Origin: Blautia hominis
Lineage (GTDB): Bacteria > Bacillota > Clostridia > Lachnospirales > Lachnospiraceae
DNA length: 64,000 nt
Assembly: GCA_002270465.1 (NCBI GenBank)
Contig: NQOF01000002.1
Location: 806,001-870,000, forward strand
Direction: 5' to 3'
Shown here one piece after another: positions 43,812 through 53,759 of this stretch. The stretch's first letter is position 1. The number at the start of each line of letters is the position of its first letter. The notes under the pieces were generated by a model that worked only from the letters and a program-made list of their open reading frames with translations, searched no databases and was not told the DNA's origin. The position numbers were made by a program, and so were the translations under genes.

Positions 43812-43840
43812 ATTGTAGCAACTACCGTTACAAAATGCAA
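43812..43840 (-). promoter_or_regulatory. Promoter of the TfoX_C gene
   Basis: Minus strand TTGCAT (43840-43835), 17 bp, TACAAT (43817-43812). It lies in the 323 bp gap 43742-44064, which otherwise holds the divergent LysR promoter and no gene. Confidence 0.65.
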
Positions 43841-43968
43841 TAACTTATTATTTCGGGGTAGAAAAACCATTTTCTTCCATCCGTCCAGTATGAGTGCCCT
43901 GCTCCACGATCATTTCATTGCAGCCTTCTCCTCTTTTGGCCGGAAAACATGGCGCTCGGCTTTCAAAA

Positions 43969-43997
43969 TTGACAGAATATTTGAACATTGCTATAAT
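43969..43997 (+). promoter_or_regulatory. Consensus promoter of the second LysR gene
   Basis: TTGACA (43969-43974), 17 bp, TATAAT (43992-43997), a perfect sigma-A match 67 bp before the start codon. Confidence 0.85.
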
Positions 43998-44064
43998 CAG
44001 TGTAAACTACCCTATAACAGGAAGGCCTAAGTTTAGTACATATACCCATTTAGGAGGTCATCAG

Positions 44065-44964
44065 ATGGAATTACGGGTTCTTCAGTATTTTCTTGCCATT
44101 GCCAGGGAACAGAGCATTATCCGCGCTGCGGAATCCCTGCATCTTTCTCAACCGACATTATCCACCCAGATAAAAAACCTGGAGGAAGAACTGGGAAAGC
44201 AGCTCTTGATTCGCGGTACAAAAGGTTCACGAAAAGTGACTCTCACCGATGAAGGAATGATTTTGCGAAAGCGGGCAGAAGAAATCCTTGAATTGGTCAA
44301 AAAAACAGAAAAGGAAGTTACGCTCACCAATGACATTGTTATGGGGGATATTTATATCGGGACCGGGGAGACAGATGCGGTCCGTATTTTAGCGCAGGCC
44401 GCAAAAAGCCTGCAGAACACAGCCCCCGGCATTCATTACCATATTTGCAGCGGGAATTCCACTTTTGTAATGGAACGGCTGGATAAAGGCCTGCTGGATT
44501 TTGGCATTGTATTTGGTCCGGTGGACTTGACGAAATACAATGCGCTCAAAATACCTGCCAGAGATGTCTGGGGTGTTTTGATGAGAAAGGATTCACCCCT
44601 TGCATTAAAAGAAACAATATCACCGGATGATTTATGGGACCGGCCTTTGATCATATCCCAGCAGGAAGAGAAAGGCGGTGCTTTAGCACAATGGCTGAAA
44701 TGTCAAATATCGGATCTGAATATAGCGGCCACGTACAATTTGATCTTTAATGCTTCTTTGATGGTAGATGAAGGCCTGGGCTATGCCGTTTGTTTGGACA
44801 AGATCATAAATACAACAGGAAACAGCAGCCTTTGCTTCAGACCGCTGGACCCAGGGCTTGAGGCGGAAATGAGTATTATATGGAAAAAATATCAGATATT
44901 CTCCAAACCTGCAGAAAAATATATTGCAGTCTTAAAGGAACATCTGAATGCTGACCACACGTAG
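44065..44964 (+). CDS. LysR-family regulator
   Basis: 299 residues. The HTH spans about 1-60 (LRVLQYFLAIAREQSIIRAAESLHLSQPTLSTQIKNLEEELG), followed by a LysR substrate domain. ATG 44065 follows TAGGAGGT; the 57-codon extension crosses the promoter and is rejected. No obvious target is adjacent, because the next genes are a two-component pair on the same strand. Confidence 0.88.
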   Translation: MELRVLQYFLAIAREQSIIRAAESLHLSQPTLSTQIKNLEEELGKQLLIRGTKGSRKVTLTDEGMILRKRAEEILELVKKTEKEVTLTNDIVMGDIYIGTGETDAVRILAQAAKSLQNTAPGIHYHICSGNSTFVMERLDKGLLDFGIVFGPVDLTKYNALKIPARDVWGVLMRKDSPLALKETISPDDLWDRPLIISQQEEKGGALAQWLKCQISDLNIAATYNLIFNASLMVDEGLGYAVCLDKIINTTGNSSLCFRPLDPGLEAEMSIIWKKYQIFSKPAEKYIAVLKEHLNADHT

Positions 44965-45005
44965 TTAAAGGATAATAGGATACCGGTTAAGGATGGTGAT
45001 AACAA

Positions 45006-45692
45006 GTGAAAAAAATATTTCTGGTTGAAGATGATAAGGAAATTGCCAAGAATCTTACGCTTCTGCTTCGTTCGGAGGGCTTTCAGGTTACCCATGCACC
45101 CACCCAACAAGAGGCGGTTTCCATGCTGGCGGAAAATAAATTCGACCTGGCGTTGGTGGACATATCCCTGCCGGACGGCAACGGCTTTACAGTCTGCACG
45201 GAAATCAAACAGACACAGAAGATACCCGTTATCTTCCTTACAGCATCCGGTGATGAAGCCAGTGTTGTAACCGGTCTGAATATGGGGGCAGATGACTATA
45301 TCACAAAACCTTTCCGCCCGCGCGAATTGATCGCCCGGATTGGTACTGCCCTGCGGAAATTCGGGTGTTCGCCGTCTGCCTTTGAAATGTGCGGTCTTTA
45401 TGTGGATACCTCCAGCAGCGTGGTGAAGAAGGACGGCAAAGAGGTTTTTCTCTCCGCCTTAGAGTACCGCCTGCTGCTGGTGTTTATCAACAATCCCAAG
45501 ATCATCCTGACAAGGGACAGACTGCTGGATGAATTGTGGGACGCGGCAGGTGAGTTTGTCAATAACAATACCCTGACCGTCTACATCAAACGGCTTCGTG
45601 AGAAGATCGAGAGTGATCCTGCAAACCCGCAGATAATCCTTACTGTCCGCGGAACGGGATATCGGCTGGGAGGCAGTTATGTTTCGGAATAG
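45006..45692 (+). CDS. OmpR-family response regulator
   Basis: 228 residues beginning at GTG 45006. The receiver has EDD at about 8-10, phosphorylation aspartate in LALVDISLPDGNG, TAS, and K in YITKPFRPREL. A winged-helix effector ends with GTGYRLGG. It overlaps the kinase gene by 14 bp. The sequence resembles regulators of ABC-type peptide resistance modules, yet no ABC genes follow. Confidence 0.88.
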   Translation: MKKIFLVEDDKEIAKNLTLLLRSEGFQVTHAPTQQEAVSMLAENKFDLALVDISLPDGNGFTVCTEIKQTQKIPVIFLTASGDEASVVTGLNMGADDYITKPFRPRELIARIGTALRKFGCSPSAFEMCGLYVDTSSSVVKKDGKEVFLSALEYRLLLVFINNPKIILTRDRLLDELWDAAGEFVNNNTLTVYIKRLREKIESDPANPQIILTVRGTGYRLGGSYVSE

Positions 45693-46668
45693 AGAAATCC
45701 GGCAGTTTTTGGTCTTATTTGTTATCCTGGCCTTCACTGCAGCGGCAGCCGGATTTGTCATCCATCCCGCAGCAGGGATACTGTCCCTGGTTACTACTGC
45801 TGCTTTTGGCACTGCTTTTTTTGTATTTACGAAAGCCCGTTATAAGAACCTGTCACAGATTTCCGAACAGATTGACCTTGTCCTTCATAATGCGGATCAT
45901 TTGTTTATCAGTGAATCTGAGGAGGGCGAACTTTCTATCCTGCAAAGCGAGATCACAAAAATGACACTGCGTATTCGGGAGCAAAACGAAGCCTTAAAAA
46001 AGGAGAAGCAGCATCTTGCCGATTCTCTCGCTGACATTGCCCATCAGCTCCGCACTCCCCTTACCTCTGCCAACCTGATATTGTCTTTGCTGGAGAATGC
46101 TTCAGATGTTAAGGAACGAAAGACTCTGCTGCGGGAAACAGAGGAATTATTTGTACAGATGGACTGGCTGGTTACTTCCCTGTTGAAATTATCCCGGCTG
46201 GACGCAGGGATCGTGGTTTTTCAGGAGGGAAATATAGAAGTAAAAAGTGTGATTAACGCTGCACTGCGCCCATTTCTGATCCCAATGGAACTGCACAACA
46301 TCGTTCTGCAAACAGACATCGCAGAAGGAGCCAGGATCCGGGGGGACGCAGGCTGGCTTTCGGAGGCAGTCCAGAATGTGATTAAAAATTGTATCGAAAG
46401 TGCCGGTGATAACGGAAAGATTGAAATTGTCTGTGAAGATACCCCGCTGTTTGTTGAGATCACCCTTCATGACAGCGGGACAGGTTTCAAAAAAGAAGAT
46501 CTGCCCTGCCTGTTTGACAGATTCTACCGTGGAAAAAATACAGACACTGCGGGTTACGGGATCGGCCTGGCACTCTGTAAGACGATCATTACCCGGCAGG
46601 GCGGAACGGTCACTGCAAAAAATCATCCCAAGGGCGGTGCTGTATTTTCCATCCGTTTTCCAAAATGA
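45679..46668 (+). CDS. Sensor histidine kinase
   Basis: 329 residues. Two adjacent helices (about 10-50) with little extracellular loop are followed by a HAMP-like coiled segment, H-box DIAHQLRTPLTSANL (His near 117), N-box VIKNCIESA, and G-boxes DSGTGF and GYGIGLALCKTI. The short sensor region suggests intramembrane sensing. Downstream DNA carries only a degenerate ORF and repeat element D1 where an ABC transporter might be expected. Confidence 0.87.
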   Translation: MFRNREIRQFLVLFVILAFTAAAAGFVIHPAAGILSLVTTAAFGTAFFVFTKARYKNLSQISEQIDLVLHNADHLFISESEEGELSILQSEITKMTLRIREQNEALKKEKQHLADSLADIAHQLRTPLTSANLILSLLENASDVKERKTLLRETEELFVQMDWLVTSLLKLSRLDAGIVVFQEGNIEVKSVINAALRPFLIPMELHNIVLQTDIAEGARIRGDAGWLSEAVQNVIKNCIESAGDNGKIEIVCEDTPLFVEITLHDSGTGFKKEDLPCLFDRFYRGKNTDTAGYGIGLALCKTIITRQGGTVTAKNHPKGGAVFSIRFPK

Positions 46669-46712
46669 TGCATACCTTGGTGATGACAAAATACGGATTG
46701 TCCCATATGGCA

Positions 46713-46916
46713 TCAATGCCGGTCCACAGTTTTTTTAAATTTAGGAATGCTTGTTTCCTGACAATTTGCCAGCCAGTCAAGACTCTCCGCAAAATAAAGA
46801 TACCCCGCATCATGAAACTGCGCTTCCTCCCGGACATTCCCGGGACTTGTGTCAGTCCTCTTCTCTTCTGCGCACCCGCAAAGGCATAATGCCGCAAGGA
46901 TCTTAAATCGGAACAT
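46713..46916 (-). pseudogene. Possible degenerate small gene remnant
   Basis: A 67-codon minus-strand frame begins MFRFKILAALCLCGC, which looks like a lipoprotein signal with a cysteine lipobox, then FHDAGYLYFAESLDWL. The ribosome site AGAAGGG abuts the ATG without spacing. A conserved-looking continuation (TGIDAIWDNPYFVITK) is found in another frame just downstream, as if a frameshift occurred. It is a weak case; it may be a remnant of a lipoprotein gene or chance. It occupies the 463 bp gap 46669-47131. Confidence 0.25.
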
Positions 46917-46963
46917 CCCTTCTGGTAAATCCGTGTCGAAGATGATAGAATAATAAAATACCT

Positions 46964-47097
46964 GTAACTGTTCAGTACCCTCACAGTTACAGGCAAAAAT
47001 CCATGCAGAACCGCCTTTGGCGATGGGATTTTTGCTTGGCTGCGGATTGCTTTCTTACGGTCAGCGCAGTGAATGTGCAGACCTACTGAATAGTTAC
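46964..47097 (+). repeat. Repeat element D1 (miniature element family 2, full copy)
   Basis: 134 bp with inverted ends GTAACTGTTCAGTA and GTAACTATTCAGTA (13 of 14). The flanks AAATACCT (46956-46963) and AAATACAT (47098-47105) match at 7 of 8, as for a target duplication. The first 42 bp match element D2 at 41 of 42 positions and fold into a GTAACTGT/ACAGTTAC hairpin. Its end lies 35 bp before the GntR start. It contains no ORF. Confidence 0.75.
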
Positions 47098-47131
47098 AAA
47101 TACATCATAATTCCAGGGAGGCATAGGACAG

Positions 47132-48601
47132 TTGCGAAGTGAACAACAATTTTCTAATCTTATCTATGAATATTTTCTGAAAAGAATTCAATTCCGATAT
47201 TACAAATGCGGAGACCTTCTGCCCTCAATTGATACACTCTGCCGTGAATTCAGTGTCTCGGCCCTGACAGTGAAAATAGGTCTGCAGCGTCTGCGGGCGG
47301 AGGGATATATTGATATGCACAACGGAAGGTCAACAAAAGTGATTTTCAAGCAGACGCAGGCAGAAGCCTATCAGTGCGCAAATCAATATTTTTCCCGGAG
47401 GATTGAAAGTTTTAAAGACCTCTATCAAACTACGGAAATGATCATCATGCCGCTGCTGCTGGAAAGTTTCCACAGGATGGACGAGCAGGACTTGGCGTTT
47501 CTTGACCGTCTGGCAAAAGGAAGCAGCGCTGATGATATACTCCATTTTTTCTGCTTTGTTCTGCAGAAGATGGAGAATCCTCTGGCTATGAATTTATATT
47601 GGGAGACGTCCTTTTTCTGGGGACTGCTTTTTGTGAAACAGGGCGGAAAAAAGGACCTGAGTGATTTGAAGATCATGCATGAGGAAATGGGGGACTGTGT
47701 CTTTCTGGCAGGCAGGAAGGACTGGGCTTCCCTGCATAAAAAATTACAGGTCTTCCGGAAGGATTCCGTGGGGAACGCAGTAGAAAGCCTGTCACAGATG
47801 ATCCCACCGGCAAAGGGGGAAAAGCAGATCCCGTTTGAATGGCGGATATACCGTGAGCGTCCTCAGGTATGCTACAGTCTGGCCTCCCATATCATGCATC
47901 ATATATATATGGGCAGATATCGTGACACGGATTTTCTTCCATCCTATGAGAGGATGGCGGAGGAATACCGGGTATCGGTCAGTACGGTACGCCGGACAAT
48001 AAAGGTGCTGAACCAATTAGGGGCAGCCCGTACGATCAACGGAAAAGGGACCAGGATCTTTCGGATCGGGGAGCCTTGTGATGCAACGGATTTTGAAGTA
48101 CCTGCGATCCGCCGGAATCTGGCTTACTTTATCCAGTCCTTTGAACTGTTTGTATTTTCCTGTGAGACAGTGATGCGGGAGTTTTTAACAGCCGTTTCAC
48201 AGGAAGAAAGAAATGAGCTGATCAAAGAGCTGGAGGAGAATCTGGACACAGGGCGCTGTGAGCTTTCTCTGTGGTACTGTCTGCTGCTTATCGCCAGATA
48301 CAGTCCACTGCAGGGAATACGTGAGGTTTACGGACGTATTTACAGCCTGTTTCTCTGGGGATATCCTCTGAAGACGTCCTATGGGAGAAATGTGGATTCC
48401 GACCGGGCAATGTATGATTTTACGGTTACAATGATAAGCAGACTGAAAGAGAATGCCATTGATGCCTGTGCCGAGACACTCAGGGAAATGGCAGCCCGGC
48501 AGTTTCCTATTGCCCAGCAATATCTGCATCAATGCGGAATCCGGCCGGAAGAACTGAGGCTGACTCCATCCATACGCCTTGTGATAACAGACGAAGTTTA
48601 A
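47132..48601 (+). CDS. Regulator with two GntR-type winged helices
   Basis: 489 residues from a TTG start with GGGAGG nine bases upstream. A first GntR HTH lies at about 15-68 (LLPSIDTLCREFSVSALTVKIGLQRLRAEGYI) and a second at about 260-310 (FLPSYERMAEEYRVSVSTVRRTIKVLNQLGAARTINGKGTRIF). Each is followed by a helical domain of 150-190 residues. No aminotransferase or FCD/UTRA domain is recognised. It may bind two operators as one chain. Element D1 lies just upstream. It has no obvious partner gene. Confidence 0.78.
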   Translation: MRSEQQFSNLIYEYFLKRIQFRYYKCGDLLPSIDTLCREFSVSALTVKIGLQRLRAEGYIDMHNGRSTKVIFKQTQAEAYQCANQYFSRRIESFKDLYQTTEMIIMPLLLESFHRMDEQDLAFLDRLAKGSSADDILHFFCFVLQKMENPLAMNLYWETSFFWGLLFVKQGGKKDLSDLKIMHEEMGDCVFLAGRKDWASLHKKLQVFRKDSVGNAVESLSQMIPPAKGEKQIPFEWRIYRERPQVCYSLASHIMHHIYMGRYRDTDFLPSYERMAEEYRVSVSTVRRTIKVLNQLGAARTINGKGTRIFRIGEPCDATDFEVPAIRRNLAYFIQSFELFVFSCETVMREFLTAVSQEERNELIKELEENLDTGRCELSLWYCLLLIARYSPLQGIREVYGRIYSLFLWGYPLKTSYGRNVDSDRAMYDFTVTMISRLKENAIDACAETLREMAARQFPIAQQYLHQCGIRPEELRLTPSIRLVITDEV

Positions 48602-48602
48602 C

Positions 48603-48653
48603 TAAGACAAAAGCAGCCCGGCAGTTTTTTAATGCCGCGCTGCTTTTGTCTTA
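48603..48653. terminator. Bidirectional terminator
   Basis: A perfect 15 bp stem (48603-48617 with 48639-48653) plus an inner CGGC/GCCG pair. It separates the convergent GntR and DUF4317 genes, and its A- and T-rich outer arms suit termination on both strands. Confidence 0.85.
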
Positions 48654-48664
48654 GGAAGCATAGA

Positions 48665-49285
48665 TCACAATCCCAGTATCTTCAATATTTCCAAGTGGGG
48701 ATGTTCCGTATCCGACTGAAATACATCCACATGGTTTATGTCTGCGCTTCTGTCCGAAAAAGCCGGAAAAAGAAAGCCGCACTCCGGTTTACCCGGTTCA
48801 TAATCGCCCTCCAGCGGACAGATGGCACAAATAAGATATTCAAACATCTCTTCCGACTCCCATAACCGTTCATGGTCTGCTGCCTTTACAGGCACATCGT
48901 AGCGGTCATGGAAGACGAGGACCGCGTAGTCATGATCGGATTGATAGGTTTCGGCGATCAGATCATAGAATGTCTCCATCATCACATCATTTTTCAGGCC
49001 GCAGGATTTCATCCCCATCAGAAGCTGCCGCATACTGCCCACTTTTATGGAATCCCCGGAAAATTTGTATCTTTTTAAATTTTCATTTGTAGCGGAGAAG
49101 GGGACCGCCTTTGCGATCGCAAGGTTCTTTGTTTTATCTCCGGATGAAAGCTTTAGAAAATTAGTATTGAAAGTGCCGTCAATCTCACCGTCTGCATCCA
49201 TATAACTGCCTGCAACTCTAGTCATGGAAGTCCTTGCCGGTGTCATGCGTCTGGTCAGTTCCAGCATATCCTCTCTGTTTATCAT
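48665..49285 (-). CDS. DUF4317 family protein, short form
   Basis: 206 residues starting MINREDMLELTRRMTPARTSMTRVAGSYMDADGEIDGTFN, the DUF4317 signature. AAGGAG precedes the ATG. As I recall the family, many members are about twice as long, so this may be truncated; the stop is followed directly by the terminator and no remnant frame is visible. The family is typical of Lachnospiraceae and related Clostridia, and its function is unknown. Confidence 0.78.
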   Translation of the reverse strand: MINREDMLELTRRMTPARTSMTRVAGSYMDADGEIDGTFNTNFLKLSSGDKTKNLAIAKAVPFSATNENLKRYKFSGDSIKVGSMRQLLMGMKSCGLKNDVMMETFYDLIAETYQSDHDYAVLVFHDRYDVPVKAADHERLWESEEMFEYLICAICPLEGDYEPGKPECGFLFPAFSDRSADINHVDVFQSDTEHPHLEILKILGL

Positions 49286-49381
49286 TTCAGTCTCCTTGTG
49301 AAGATTATACGTTTCCTATATATTCATATCACAATTTTTCTTTGTCCACAAGAGGAAATCACACGGCCCGGCACCTCAAAC

Positions 49382-52300
49382 TTAACGGTATAGTACATGA
49401 TCCATCATTTCCCTGGTAAAACCGGCTTCCTTCAGGGCATCCCCCATCTCTGCAGGATACTCTTTGACGGTGAGCCTCTTCTTATCCGGAAAAAGTGCTT
49501 TTTCCCGGAATGCGAGAACAAATTCTTTCAGAACAGCCTTTGGATCCGTGTCTTCCAGCACCCTCAGAACTTTTCCCTGCCGCTCCAGTACCATGACTGG
49601 AATGCCGCCCTGCAGCGCCACGGCAGTGCCGGGGACATTCAGAAAAGAACGGCCCTCTAAGTGTTCCAGCACCTTTCCCCAAAGCTGCATGGGGTCTGCT
49701 GCGTTCAGCCAGATGATCTGAGGATCCGGATGTGCTAGGGCCTGTACGATGCCCTTGTAGTCCTGTTTTCGTATAAACTGCGCACCGGAGAGTCCGCGTA
49801 CAAAATAACCTCTCCTTACGCGGCCTGTGAACTCCCAGATACGAAGAACTTCCAGGGCCTGCTTCCAGTCAGGATAAGATCCCTGCTCACGGTCCGTATG
49901 AAGAGAGAGGGAACGCCGGAAGGTTTCCCGGCACAGGATGATATTTTCCCGGAAAAAGATTTCCAGAAGCTCCTCCATGGACGGCTTTTTTTGAGGGTGG
50001 ACCACATCCCACCGTCCCTTAGTCATGGCGGCGATCCTTGCATTGACTCGCTGTCTTGCCGCTGATCTTCTGATCTTTTCCCTGTTCAGCCATTGCCTTA
50101 CAGGAACAAAGCTGTCTGCACTTACCATTCCTTTTTCCGCCAGCTCCATGAGCAGGCTGCGCACATCTTTGGTTAGGGGAAGATGCGTCAGGGCTTTCAG
50201 AAAACTGGCCCCACGCCTGCAAAGTTCCCGGTAGAGAATTTGTTCCTCTGCTGCTTTTGATCCCTCGGCCTGCATATCTTCGGAAAGGGGCGCGTCCCAG
50301 TCAATCTCTTCATACCGGAGAAAACATAGCATGTCTCCGGGCAGCATTTTCCAGAAATAATCCCCTTCTGTCAGGATCCGGTCAAGCAGACCTTCACTGT
50401 ATCTGCGGATTCTTCTGGCAAAGATGATATTTTCCCAGAATATTACGGGGAATCCCTGTCCGCAGAATGATTCGATGGTCTGCTTTAACTGCTCCTCCGG
50501 TGAGGCGTTGACCAGGACCCGGCCTGCCATCAGGGAGGCATAGTGTTCCGGCGGCTGTGTGACAGCCTCCGTGCGCAATCCCCGGATGGTGGCGTTTCTT
50601 GCCCTGTCGTAGAGTTTGGCATGGTAATAAAAGCCGCTGTCCTCCACCAGTTCCTTTTGGGCGCACAAGGTTTCCAGCCATTGGACCATGCAGTCCATGC
50701 CCGGCAGATAGCGCTCCTGAATCTGCTTGGCAGTCCGGGGACCCCGGTAATACAGCATCCGCCGTATGATGTGCATACCATCCTGCTTATCCAGATCAGT
50801 GAGTGCATTTTTATATTCTTCACGCTGTTCCGCGGCGATCCAAAGTCCCGGCTCCATATAGTCTGCCAGTTCCTGTGCGGCCAGTTCCTCCAGCCAGTCC
50901 GGTATACAGCAAAGTTTGGAAGTCCCCGCGTACATATCCTGCAGCTCCGTTACGGTTACATCGCCTTCCATCATCAGAAGCGTGTGCAGACCTGCGGCAT
51001 CCTCGGGAAGTTTTCTGCGCTCCTGCACCTTTTTGAGTGACTCTGCCGATGGTTTCAGCTTTTCCATATAGCGCAGTTCGTCATATACGGCCTGTCGGAT
51101 TCCCGGTGTAGTCGGGGAATATTCGTACATCTCTGCTGCCTCCACGCGCCACTGCATGGGCAGTGACATGGGGGAGGGCGTATCCAGATAAACTTCCCTG
51201 ACAGCTATCTGACCGCTCTGCACTGCATGGAGTATGCCAAGCATACCCTCTATGTCCCACTGGTCTTCCAGACATTCCCTCTGCGTCTCACGTATCAGGG
51301 GATGATTCTTTTCCTGAACAAGGGACTCCAGCATTTCCGTGCTGCGAAGGCGCTGCATCCATAGGGGCTGCCTTCCGTTTTGCTTCATCCCCATCATTAA
51401 AGCCCTGGCTGCATTGTAACGGAATGTCATGTTAAAGACAGGGGCTGCCGGAAGCATAGCTTCCAGGATCTTCCTTGCCTTTTCCGTATCTATGGAAAAT
51501 AAAATGCCCTCAGGCAGAACCTCTTCCCCATAGGGATACAGAAGAATTCCGTCCTCTTCCTCCACGCAGCCCACCGGATTTCCTGTTAATTTCTGTGCTG
51601 CATCCTGAAGAAGAAGGGACAGGGGCGTATTGATCCTTTTTCCAAAGAGCGCGTGCAGCATGATCTGGCTGCTCCCTGTGGAGTCCTTGAAATGTTCTGC
51701 CACGATAGTCCTGTCATCAGGCAGAATGCCGGTGGCCTTTAACTGGCGCTCTAAAAATCCCGATGTATTTTCCCGGGCAGCCTGGTCAAGCCCAAGATTC
51801 TCCAGCTCCTCCGTAAGCCTGCCCCTTCGCTCAGCTTCAGATAAGGTTCTCATGATCCTGCCGAATGCCAGACTGGTTCCAAGGCTCCGGCCCTTGATCT
51901 CGCCTTTCCAGAAAGGCAGCCTGGCACCCTCCGCACCGGTCTGTGTAACCACCACGGTATCTTTATCCTGCCCCACGATCTTCCAGGCAAAGGAGCCTAA
52001 CAGGAATCGGTCCCCAAGCTGTGATTCATAGACAAACTCCTCGTCCAGTTCCCCTACTTTTACACCTTCTTCTGTCTTGGCTGTATACATGCCTTTGTCG
52101 GGTATGGTCCCTCCTGCTGCCACAGCCAGCATCCGGCTGTAAGTGTTGGCAAAGACCTGTTCGTGCAGTCTGTCATACAGAATGCGGGGGCGCACGGGAA
52201 TTTCCCGTTTATGCTCATGATCGCCTGCCAGCATGGCCAGGACATCTTTCACATCCTGCCGGGTGACAGAACGGAAGGTGTACGTGCGGGAAAGGATTTC

Positions 52301-53629
52301 CATTACGTCATCCACCGTGTAGGCAGTACACGGAATACCTCCGGAACCTTTATCTGTCTCCAGGTTTTTGGCTGTGGCAGCCATAGACACCAGATGCTGT
52401 GCCAGTACATCCAGACACATACCGGGCGGGCAGGCCTGTTCTATCCCTCCCTGTCTGGCCACCTGGGCTGTCATGCCGCAGTATAAGGTCTCGGAGGCAG
52501 TCCGGGGGTACATATACATAACGCTGACCCGGCCGGGATTATGTCCTGCCCGGCCAAGACGCTGCATGGTGCTGGAAATGGTGCGCGGACAGCCAATCTG
52601 CAGTACCTGGTCAATGTCACCCACGTCAATTCCCAGCTCCATGGAGGAGGTGGCACACAGCAGGCGCAGGTTTCCTTTCCGCAGGGAGTCCTCCACTTCT
52701 GCCCGCTGTTCCTTTGACAGACTGCCATGGTGCACACGGGCGAAATCCTCGCCCCCAAGCTGATTGACATAGTAGGCAAGTTTTTCCGCATATCGCCGCC
52801 CTTCGGAAAACGCGATCACGCTCCTGCACTGCAGACACCTGCTGTATACTTTCTCCGCCAGCTCCTCCCAGACCGGGTCTTTTCTTCTTCCGGGCGCCTG
52901 TGCTATGCCGTTTACCTCAATTTGTACCTCTTTCTGCATTTTGGGGGCAACGATATGTGCCGGCTCAGGTGAAAGATAGCCGGCTGCGGTCTGAAGAGGC
53001 TCTATGGTGGCAGATAATCCAATCCTCTGGAGAGGATGCCCGCATAGGCTGTCTAATCTGGCAGCGGACAGCATCAGGTGGGCACCACGCTTGGTATCGA
53101 TCAGCGCGTGCAGTTCGTCGATCACCAGTGCCCCGGCTGTTTTTAGGACCGTCCGTCCGGTCCGGCTGGTCAGCATCAGATACAGGGATTCCGGTGTGAT
53201 GATAAGTATGTGAGGGGGATGTTTTACCATCCTCTGCCGCTCTTTCTGTGGGGTATCCCCAGTCCGTATGCCTACACGGATCTTCCCGGCACCTTCTCCG
53301 CCCTCCATAGCTCCGATTCCGTCCAGAGGCCTGTTTAAATTTTCTCTGATATCTCCGGCCAGGGATTTCAGGGGAGAAACATAGATCAGATAGAGCTCCT
53401 CCTTCAGTCCCCCCTCTTTTGCCAGTGCCTGCAGACGGTCTATAAATACCAGAAAGGCGGATAATGTTTTTCCGGTTCCGGTGGGCGCGCTGATGAGGAC
53501 AGGGCCGCCGGCTTTTATGGCAGGCCATGCTTCCTGCTGGACTTTTGTGGGCTGTCCGAAAGCCTGCCGGAACCAGGAAGCGGTGGGCTGTGTAAATAGG
53601 TTCAGGCTGTCTTGTGTCATCTCTTTCAT
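49382..53629 (-). CDS. lhr: Lhr-like superfamily 2 helicase
   Basis: 1415 residues. Start at 53629 follows AAAGGAT. The helicase core holds Walker A APTGTGKT (48-55), motif II VIDELHALID, motif III SATIEP, and a second RecA domain with HHGSLSKEQR and QRLGRAGHNPG. A winged-helix and Lhr-specific beta domain follow, then a long C-terminal domain (after about 870) as in full-length bacterial Lhr. Lhr enzymes unwind DNA and RNA-DNA hybrids in DNA repair. Motif II is DELH rather than DEIH/DEVH. It is a single-gene unit ending in minus-strand DNA next to the DUF4317 gene. Confidence 0.9.
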   Translation of the reverse strand: MKEMTQDSLNLFTQPTASWFRQAFGQPTKVQQEAWPAIKAGGPVLISAPTGTGKTLSAFLVFIDRLQALAKEGGLKEELYLIYVSPLKSLAGDIRENLNRPLDGIGAMEGGEGAGKIRVGIRTGDTPQKERQRMVKHPPHILIITPESLYLMLTSRTGRTVLKTAGALVIDELHALIDTKRGAHLMLSAARLDSLCGHPLQRIGLSATIEPLQTAAGYLSPEPAHIVAPKMQKEVQIEVNGIAQAPGRRKDPVWEELAEKVYSRCLQCRSVIAFSEGRRYAEKLAYYVNQLGGEDFARVHHGSLSKEQRAEVEDSLRKGNLRLLCATSSMELGIDVGDIDQVLQIGCPRTISSTMQRLGRAGHNPGRVSVMYMYPRTASETLYCGMTAQVARQGGIEQACPPGMCLDVLAQHLVSMAATAKNLETDKGSGGIPCTAYTVDDVMEILSRTYTFRSVTRQDVKDVLAMLAGDHEHKREIPVRPRILYDRLHEQVFANTYSRMLAVAAGGTIPDKGMYTAKTEEGVKVGELDEEFVYESQLGDRFLLGSFAWKIVGQDKDTVVVTQTGAEGARLPFWKGEIKGRSLGTSLAFGRIMRTLSEAERRGRLTEELENLGLDQAARENTSGFLERQLKATGILPDDRTIVAEHFKDSTGSSQIMLHALFGKRINTPLSLLLQDAAQKLTGNPVGCVEEEDGILLYPYGEEVLPEGILFSIDTEKARKILEAMLPAAPVFNMTFRYNAARALMMGMKQNGRQPLWMQRLRSTEMLESLVQEKNHPLIRETQRECLEDQWDIEGMLGILHAVQSGQIAVREVYLDTPSPMSLPMQWRVEAAEMYEYSPTTPGIRQAVYDELRYMEKLKPSAESLKKVQERRKLPEDAAGLHTLLMMEGDVTVTELQDMYAGTSKLCCIPDWLEELAAQELADYMEPGLWIAAEQREEYKNALTDLDKQDGMHIIRRMLYYRGPRTAKQIQERYLPGMDCMVQWLETLCAQKELVEDSGFYYHAKLYDRARNATIRGLRTEAVTQPPEHYASLMAGRVLVNASPEEQLKQTIESFCGQGFPVIFWENIIFARRIRRYSEGLLDRILTEGDYFWKMLPGDMLCFLRYEEIDWDAPLSEDMQAEGSKAAEEQILYRELCRRGASFLKALTHLPLTKDVRSLLMELAEKGMVSADSFVPVRQWLNREKIRRSAARQRVNARIAAMTKGRWDVVHPQKKPSMEELLEIFFRENIILCRETFRRSLSLHTDREQGSYPDWKQALEVLRIWEFTGRVRRGYFVRGLSGAQFIRKQDYKGIVQALAHPDPQIIWLNAADPMQLWGKVLEHLEGRSFLNVPGTAVALQGGIPVMVLERQGKVLRVLEDTDPKAVLKEFVLAFREKALFPDKKRLTVKEYPAEMGDALKEAGFTREMMDHVLYR

Positions 53630-53759
53630 GTATTCATCCTTTCCATACCTGTATTTCAGCCGGCAGAAGCCGGGTAAATGTTCTGTTACGATTGTACACC
53701 AAAAAGATGGTCTCGTGTAGGGTTTCATTGGCTTTTTCCACCTATTTTGTTATAATTAC

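Noticed and set aside
46610-46996. 128-codon minus-strand frame overlapping the kinase end and element D1
   Set aside because: It starts inside the repeat element and has no ribosome site. A short stretch may be part of a frameshifted remnant, recorded separately.
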